64,000 nucleotides of DNA from Mesorhabditis belari (Eukaryota > Nematoda > Chromadorea > Rhabditida > Rhabditidae), in NCBI GenBank assembly GCA_958450365.1, contig CAUEEP010000742.1:5697501-5761500 (forward strand), given 5' to 3'. Numbering within the stretch: the stretch's first letter is position 1; the number at the start of each line of letters is the position of its first letter. Position numbers and translations under genes: made by a program. Below, piece after piece: positions 57,662 to 64,000 of the stretch. Under the pieces are notes generated by a model. It worked only from the letters and a program-made list of their open reading frames with translations. It was not told the origin of the DNA and ran no database searches.

Positions 57662-59658
57662 ATGTCTCAAGATTGGGGCAATTGGGACGATCAGCAAGGA
57701 TGGAACAATCAACAAAGCTACCCACAACATCGAAACACCGGACCCAGGTAAATTTTATGTCATTAGCATACCATCCTTTTCTTTCAAAGCTAAATGAAAT
57801 CAAAATTTCATTTTGTTTTTCTTATCCTTAAAAGGTTAACGTTTTGTTTTTAGCAATCAACAACAAGACTACTATAGCCAGCAGACGGCCGGCTACTCAA
57901 ACGATCAACAATCTGGATACAATAACGGATACAGTGGACAACAGTATGGGGAATCTAGTAAGTTTTTAATTCCAAATAAGTGGTTTAGGCTAGGTAGCGC
58001 ATCGTCGTTTAGAATTTAGGGTTTAGACCCAGTTAAGTCTTTGTGGCTTTTGCTCAAAAACAGCTTTGGATGTTTTTGATTCAGATATGTATTTGCCTCA
58101 AGCCGCTCAACAATTCATGTCGGATCCGATGATGAACGCAGCTCGACAAATTGGTGGTCAGTTTGCGGCCGAACAAAAGGAAAAGGTTGACTTAGTTATG
58201 TAAGTTAGCTAAGTGAAAGTTTAGATCTCCAAATATTTATCTGGCTTTCAATTGAAGTACTACTTTGCTGTTGACAATTCGTATGTGGCGAAGAAGTTAG
58301 GATTGTTGCTGTTTCCTTTCTTTCACACGGTTAGTTTGTCAATCTATTATGGTATTTTTGGAGAAGTTTTGATATGCAGATATGTATTGAATACTTTTTA
58401 GGACTGGAGTTTAAAATATGGTGGATCTGATGAGCCGGTTCCAGCCAAAAACGACGTCAACGCACCGGATCTTTACATTCCCGTAATGTCATTCCTTACC
58501 TATGTGCTGGTGTCAGGATTTGTATTGGGGACACAAGATCGGTAGTTCTATTGAAATTAACGGGCGAATATTTAAAATTTTAGATTTACCCCAGAAATGC
58601 TCGGAATTTTGACGAGTAATGCTTTTATTTGGGTGATCATCGAGAATATCATTATTTTTGTTTCAAAGTTGGTTTTTTGTAGTGATTTGTGTACATTTTC
58701 TTTAGGTATATTTTGAATATTAGCCAATCACTTTCATTTTGGCATTCTCTCGCTTACAGCACATATAAATTCTTCGGGTTAGTTGAGCATTCTTTGAACT
58801 CAACGCAAAAATTTAAGGATGATCATTTGTCTATTGATGTTCATGATTGGGGGAAAAACGATTTATTATTCAACGCTTGCCTACACATCTATGGCTCTTG
58901 TTTTCTTTTTGGTGGGTTGAATCATAAGTATTTAAGCAACTCATTTTTTTTAGTTACGGACGATCAAGAACTTTGTACTCGACATTCATCATTCATACAA
59001 TTCGGATGATGGAAGAAAAAGAAAATTAATGCTGGTTCTCTTCATTGTCATCTCACAACCACTCATTATGTGGTGGCTTACGAGGTTTGATATTTGTAAA
59101 TATTTACAAAAGTGCATTAGTCCGGGAAATTGGTCGAAATTATAGTACTGTTTTTAACTTTTCAGTGCCTGTATTAGTCTGGCAACAGCTCAAACGCCTC
59201 CCACTGTTAAGGTAGCCTGAAGAGTGTAGCACGAAATTTTTTTTGATGTTTTGATCTCTGACCTCCGTAGAACGATTATTCCTCTTGTTGTGGCTATAGA
59301 ATGCATGAATTGAAATTAATCTTTGTGTCAGATTTTAGAATATTGTCTGGACTTATGCGGTTCAATTTTGTTTTTATTGGTAATTTTCTTATTATGTTTA
59401 GTGGCGTCACAAGTTTTGAATACGGAAAGTACGATTTTGCCCGAATGGCGATGGACAAGATGGGCATCGCTGAGGGTGTAAAAGCTGACGTAAGATTTTG
59501 TGTTTACAGATAACTTTATTACGTACATTAGTTAAAAAGTAGCATCTCGCGTTGGTTGAGTTGTAAAAAATACTGCATACAAATTCTTCATTTTTTAGGT
59601 CCCCATGACAGTTGAAGGTGATGTTGATTATGAAGCCCTCCTCAAAATGCCCAAGTAA
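57662..59658 (+). CDS. YIF1: YIF1-family ER-Golgi membrane protein
   Basis: The start at 57662 directly follows a TTTCAG acceptor. The N-terminus is Gln/Tyr/Asn-rich ([20 protein letters not shown]). Conserved blocks: [66 protein letters not shown]; then membrane helices through [72 protein letters not shown], ending at [14 protein letters not shown]. This is the five-helix Yif1 fold, a Yip1 partner on COPII vesicles. After WWLT the tail is uncertain: a donor at 59,083 can join in frame to an acceptor at 59,400, giving [16 protein letters not shown] and an end at LLKMPK-stop (used here), or to one at about 59,165 with an early stop. Confidence 0.9.
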
Positions 59659-60538
59659 TAATGTAGTTTTACTCGTTTTCTAGCATGTTTTTGTTATTTA
59701 AAACGTTTGTTTGTCGGTCTGTGATATTTTACCGAACTATTCGTTTTTGTGTTTTGTTCACTTTTCGTTGGGTTTTCTTTGAATTTTATTTATTATCTAT
59801 TGCCTCGTGTATTTTTTGTTTACAAAAGGGTTGAATAAAGATTTTGGTGCCAAACAGCAAAAGAAATATTCGACTTTGTTATATCGCGCAATGTCTTTGT
59901 AAAGTTAATCACGAGCGAAATACATTTAATAGCCAAAGTACAATAAATTTTGACGCGGTAATCGGTTTTCCTATCCTTCAGTCAGCAGCGGGAATTTCGC
60001 TTATCATTTTACACACGAGGACATTTTCTCAGAGCTTATTTGAGACAATTTGTTTCCTGTCAAAGCAGTCGGCACTGGTTTTCCCATTGCAAAAATGCCT
60101 AGGTTTTCTTTTTATTTTATAGGTTTTTGCTGGAAATTCCCTGGTTTTTGCCTTTTTTTTGGAATAAGATCGTTTCTAGTTTTACAGAGACTGTGTGACG
60201 TGAGAAAAAAAAATGATAAAGGAAATGGTTTTTGAAATAGTAAGGTCGCTTTTTTTCATCTTTCAGCAAATCTTATGATCCCCACGTGACCTGGAAAGGC
60301 CCCTTTTCCCCCTTTGGGACGATCAATAAAAAGATCGAAACGATGGCGAGAGACCCTCAGCTGTTTTCTTTTCCTCTTCACCCCGGCCTACCCATGTTTT
60401 GATCACCTTTCGTTCTTTGCAAAATTTTGACATCTCGAAATATTGCCTCTTTATCGGATTTGGCAATAATTTTTCTTGTTTTGTTTGGTGTTTTAATACA
60501 AGTTTTTCAAGAGCTTTACACTTTTTTTTTATAGAAAG
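59659..60538. promoter_or_regulatory. Intergenic with E-box, AGPAT upstream
   Basis: 880 nt between two plus-strand genes. AATAAA at about 59,834 probably ends the YIF1 mRNA. CACGTG at 60,283-60,288 within CCCACGTGACC resembles a bHLH E-box. An ATAG acceptor lies four bases before the AGPAT ATG. The E-box role is inference. Confidence 0.45.
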
Positions 60539-62691
60539 ATGATCGAGTGCTCCCCGTGTTTGTTGATCTCAGCGAGTCTCCTTCTCACCTTCATTCTCCT
60601 CTACAGAGTCTCGCAGTCATTTCGCTATTATTCTCGGGTGACGTTCTTCTACTTGTGTATCTTCTTACACGGCATGGAGTGTTGTGTGACGCAGATTCCA
60701 TTCTACTTCTTGGGATGGGTATGTTTTGAGACTATTAGTGATAGAGGTTTAATAAAATCAATTTTGAAAATATTAGCTTTTGAATAGTTTATATAAAGAT
60801 CTTTTTTATTTTAGGGAGCCTATTGGATTTTCTACTCATTTTATTATTGGTGTTGGTGGACGGGAATTCGAGTTGAGGTAAGCAGTTACTTTGTTCTTTA
60901 AATAAATTTAAATTTATTGTTTAATTTCTGTTTTTTAGGTTCGTGATTTTGACAAACATTTGGAACATTTAAAGGGACCGGCGATTGTTGTTTGTAATCA
61001 TCAGGTTTGGTTTGCAAGGCATCTTCTTTTGTAGAATATCATAATTTTAGTCAGCAATTGATGTTTTCTCGATGTCAGCCGTATTTCCACCAAGAGGAAC
61101 GGTGATGATGAAGAAAAGTCTTCAATGGATTCCATTTTTCAATATCACTTCATGGTTGGTAAGTTGTATTTAAAATTTGTTTACTTGTTTTAAAACAAAT
61201 TACTGTCTTCAGTATATTAACAAAATTTAATAATAATTTAGGCCCGCTCCATTTACATTGACCGTTTTAATCGGGAGAAAGCTTTGGAACAAGTCGAATA
61301 TTGCTCGAAATTGGTTCTCGAAAGAAAGCTAAAGGTTAGATGATGGAAAGAACTTATACTCCAGTCAAAATTATACACTTCGACACAATTATAGTAGTCG
61401 AAATTGTACACTTTGACAAACTAATACTATAGGGTAATATTAGTAGCGTTGTTTAGGTGTGGGTTTTTCCTGAAGGTACCCGATATCGAGATCAAGGAAT
61501 GTTGCCCTTTAAAAAAGGAGCCTTTAATATTGCTGTAAAGGTAGAAAGCTAAAATTGATCAGTTTTATGATTTTGTTGTAGGCTCAAGTTCCAATCGTAC
61601 CGATTGTTTGCAGCAACTATTCACCGTTTTATTCGAAGAAAGACAAGTGGGTTTAGGATTTTTTCTCGTAAAATGATTTGTTTAAAGATAAAACTTCAGC
61701 GCTTTTAGATATTTCCATTCCGACGGTGAAGTTATTATTCAAGTGTTGCCAGCAGTCGAAACGCAAGGAGTGAGTACTTACCATTGGGGGACTAACTGTT
61801 TGATTAATTTACCAGCCGAAAAACCCGCCTAACGGCAGGTTTTTCTGGCTAGATGTTTTGGCACTGACGCATAGTTTGATCTCTCGAGTTAAAGGGCGCC
61901 CCCTCCAAGAACCCTACAACAATATTGGGATCTGTCCCTTAATCCTTCAAAGCAATATCAAGACCAAATCCTGATACCCTCCAAAGCAATGCCTACATCT
62001 ATACTGAGTCCCCTCCGAGATCCCTGTAACAATACCTTATCAATACCATGAGGCAAATCAAATTTGCATATTACAGCTCCATGCTTGGAAACATTAAGAG
62101 CAGTAAAAAGTTTGGAGTGGACGGTAATCGAACCTGATACCCCTTAGGGCGATCATTTTGGAGATGCGACGCTAACCACTGGCCATGCCCTCCCTTCCAT
62201 AGAACACTGAGGCAAAAAAGGAACGTGGCTTAGCAGTTTTTTTAACTTTTTAAAAAAAGTACGCGATTAAATTCTTTCATTTTTTTGAGGGCAGCGTCAG
62301 CAGAACTTTATCTATCTAACAAAAAAGCGTACTCGGAAATTCAACCTAGGTGCTAACTAAGAAAAGTGCGTGTGACGGACGGACAGACAGACACTTGTCT
62401 TTTATATATAGTAGATTGCTTTAGTTATCACTTGACGACGTGAACGATTTGTGTGAACGGGTACGGAATGATATGCTTAAGGTAAGAGAATTTTCTATTT
62501 ATAAAAATTAACCTGGAACGGATTCGAAGAAAAAGTCATAGAAAATAATCTACAACGGTGTCAACTCTCTTAAGCAATTTTTTATACACTGCATCATCTT
62601 TTCTGCAAAACTTTTTATTTAGGCCTACGACAAGATTACTCCCGAGGCGGCTGAGCGGATGGCGACGAAACGTGCGAAAAAACAACAATAG
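60539..62691 (+). CDS. 1-acyl-glycerol-3-phosphate acyltransferase (AGPAT)
   Basis: Nine exons, about 280 residues. Two N-terminal membrane segments (CLLISASLLLTFILLYRV; FFYLCIFLHGMECCV), then a third (GAYWIFYSFYYWCWW). Acyltransferase motif I, NHQSAIDVFSM, carries the catalytic H-x4-D. Motif II is ARSIYIDRFNREKA. Motif III is VFPEGTRYRDQGMLPFKKGA. Motif IV is VPIVPIVCSNY. The C-terminus is RMATKRAKKQQ, stop at 62689-62691. The order and spacing fit lysophosphatidate acyltransferases (plsC family; AGPAT1/2, worm acl-1/acl-2), which make phosphatidic acid on the ER. The start lies four bases after an ATAG acceptor. The intron before the LTLDDVNDLCERVRNDM exon is enlarged by a SINE-like insertion. 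Confidence 0.95.
61795..62420. mobile_element. SINE-like repeats in AGPAT intron
   Basis: Read on the minus strand, 62,113-62,193 resembles a tRNA: GGGCATGGCCAGTGGTTAGC gives an A-box-like block and GGTTCGATTACC a B box, but the acceptor stem pairs poorly. Sequence leftward to about 61,800 would be the SINE body, ending near CCGCCTAACGGCAGG, itself a short palindrome. The right part (about 62,240-62,415) has GACGGACGGACAGACAGACA and a TTTTATATATAG tail, a type of end common in non-LTR repeats, so two insertions may be nested. The block is more GC-rich than the neighbouring introns. Confidence 0.65.
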
Positions 62692-63409
62692 AGTAGGCAT
62701 TTTGTTTAACTTTTGCGCAACAAGCTAGCATTTTGCTACTTTCTTTTTTCAAATTTTACATTTTTATGCTTCTGTAAAAATTACAACCTTGAGTTTGATA
62801 GTTCGTGTACCCTTTTCCTTATTTTTGTAAGCTCTCGGTGCCATAACTTTTTCGATTCTTTTGCATTTTCCTACATAGTTTAAAACTCAAGTTTTACATT
62901 CAGGATTATTTTTATGTTTCTTTAAATTTCCAGAAAATTGCCTCGAAATTGTGATACGTCGCTCAATTTGTTTTACGTTTTACTAAATTTTTGATGATTT
63001 TTCCATTTTTGTTTTAGTGTTAAATAAAGTTTGGTAAATAAATAAAGTTTTTTTGGAACGTGTCTACAAATTGGTTTCATTAGAAAAAACAAGACTTTTT
63101 GTGCAAAATCAAACTGGTTGCTTGTTGCTTTAGTGGTGTTAAAGAATTTGAGGATGTGAAATTTGCTTCCCTTCCAGGGCGATGAACAGGCTTACAAGAA
63201 CTGGTAAAACTCGGTCCAATCATTTGAGAATTGATCTAGTTTTCCTCATTGATGTGCCCATTTCTTTCTCGTTTCTTATGTTTTCCCACCTTTCCCGAAC
63301 CTTTTCACCTCTATAATTTTGAATTGAATGGGGGCCGATCTGGTTGTGAATGACTCCTCGAAATCTCACATTTATTGGTGGGATTTCGAAAAGTATTGGA
63401 ATTTTAAAA
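62692..63409. other. AGPAT 3' region; no gene recognised
   Basis: T-rich 3' UTR-like sequence with AATAAAG signals at about 63,023 and 63,040. A CAG acceptor at about 63,177 followed by a ten-codon frame ending in TAA (GDEQAYKNW) could be an alternative last exon of some gene. I cannot support it. Confidence 0.4.
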
Positions 63410-64000
63410 ATGTTGAGATTTTTGTTTCTTTATTCCTTGTTCACCACAATGATTGCAACACGACATGATGGATGTACATGTGCGGGATGTAAGTAACCCT
63501 TTCCTCTCTTCCAGAACCACAATTTATTGTGCTGTCTTAATATCGTATTCCAGTATTCTGTTCATCAAGATGTCCCAATGGTATTGTGGGTATTCCATTC
63601 ACGTTACCCGCTCTTCCTTCCCATTCATTTCCTCCATTTCCCACTCTTCCATTGCATGCGGCTGCACATGTAAGTACAATATTTGATAATAGAATACATA
63701 CACAATAAGAATTTACAAAAATTTCCAATAAAAACCCAATAAAAGAGATCATTTCGGTCATTGACATTACCATCTTTTTTCTACGTTGCTCCAACTCCAA
63801 TGCCTCAATCAAGCACATCTTCAAATTGTGAACAAAAGATAACTACATCATCAAATTGCTATGGTAACATTTCTCTTATTAAAAAATTTGGGTAACAGAT
63901 TTATTTAAGAGAACAATAGCAACAACAATAATAACAGCACGGTCAACTTTGGGAGCTCTCAGCCAGCACAACAACCTCAGGTTCTAACAGTAACACCTGG
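63410..64000 (+). CDS. Small secreted Cys/Asn-rich protein, 3' end off window
   Basis: The first exon codes MLRFLFLYSLFTTMIATRHD, a signal peptide, then GCTCAG before a GTAAGT donor. The next exon, after a TTCCAG acceptor, gives FCSSRCPNGIVGIPFTLP with a Pro/His-rich stretch. A third gives VAPTPMPQSSTSSNCEQKIT, and a fourth NNSNNNNNSTVNFGSSQPAQ running to the window end. The exon joins are plausible but unproven, and no family is recognised. It may be a nematode secreted low-complexity protein. Confidence 0.4.

Overview
This is AT-rich animal nuclear DNA, almost certainly from a nematode. Coding sequence is broken into many small exons by short introns (often 45-60 nt) with GT...TTTCAG borders. 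Many predicted start codons sit a few bases downstream of a lone TTTCAG-type acceptor, as expected for spliced-leader trans-splicing. Genes lie close together on one strand at operon-like distances, and nematode-style families are present. The species cannot be fixed from the sequence.

Layout. 0-2.1 kb (-): an F-box-like orphan ORF. 3.2-7.2 kb (-): a PLD3/PLD4-type phospholipase-D-fold protein, with a mariner-type MITE and a homopolymer tract in its introns. 8.0-10.6 kb (-): a secreted M14 metallocarboxypeptidase with a decayed exon copy in an intron. 10.6-18.3 kb: a gene-poor stretch holding a mariner transposon with a damaged transposase and a 0.5 kb fold-back repeat. 18.3-20.6 kb (+): an ATP-grasp protein. 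21.2-22.4 kb (+): an RMD/RMDN TPR protein. 22.4-25.4 kb (-): a secreted GH35 beta-galactosidase. 25.7-26.2 kb: a MITE containing a perfect 87-bp internal palindrome. 26.6-32.7 kb (-): a type II membrane protein with a BRICHOS-like domain followed by a long Gln/Asn-rich tail.

From 57.1 kb back to 35.1 kb eight genes follow one another on the minus strand: CFDP1/SWC5 (BCNT), TFIIB, GLRX5, PHF10, PPP1R21, a LisH-domain protein, GTPBP6 (HflX-type GTPase) and CZIB. Gaps of 127-412 nt inside this run suggest one or two SL2-type operons. The upstream half joins general transcription (TFIIB), chromatin remodelling (BCNT for SWR1/SRCAP, PHF10 for PBAF) and mitochondrial Fe-S assembly (GLRX5). The downstream half includes a GTPase predicted to act in mitochondria. 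A tRNA-Glu(CTC) gene lies antisense inside a GTPBP6 intron.

A roughly 0.5 kb divergent promoter separates CFDP1 from the plus-strand genes YIF1 (ER-Golgi trafficking) and an AGPAT lysophosphatidate acyltransferase, whose last large intron carries a tRNA-derived SINE-like insertion. The window ends inside a small predicted secreted protein gene.

Gene spans are CDS outer limits on genomic DNA; exon joins were worked out by eye from reading frame, GT/AG sites and family conservation. The most unusual material is non-coding: at least four mariner-like element families with AGGTTGG ends, two long fold-back repeats, and a perfect palindrome inside one MITE. Among proteins, the pairing of BRICHOS with a Q/N-rich tail and the atypical ATP-grasp protein stand out.
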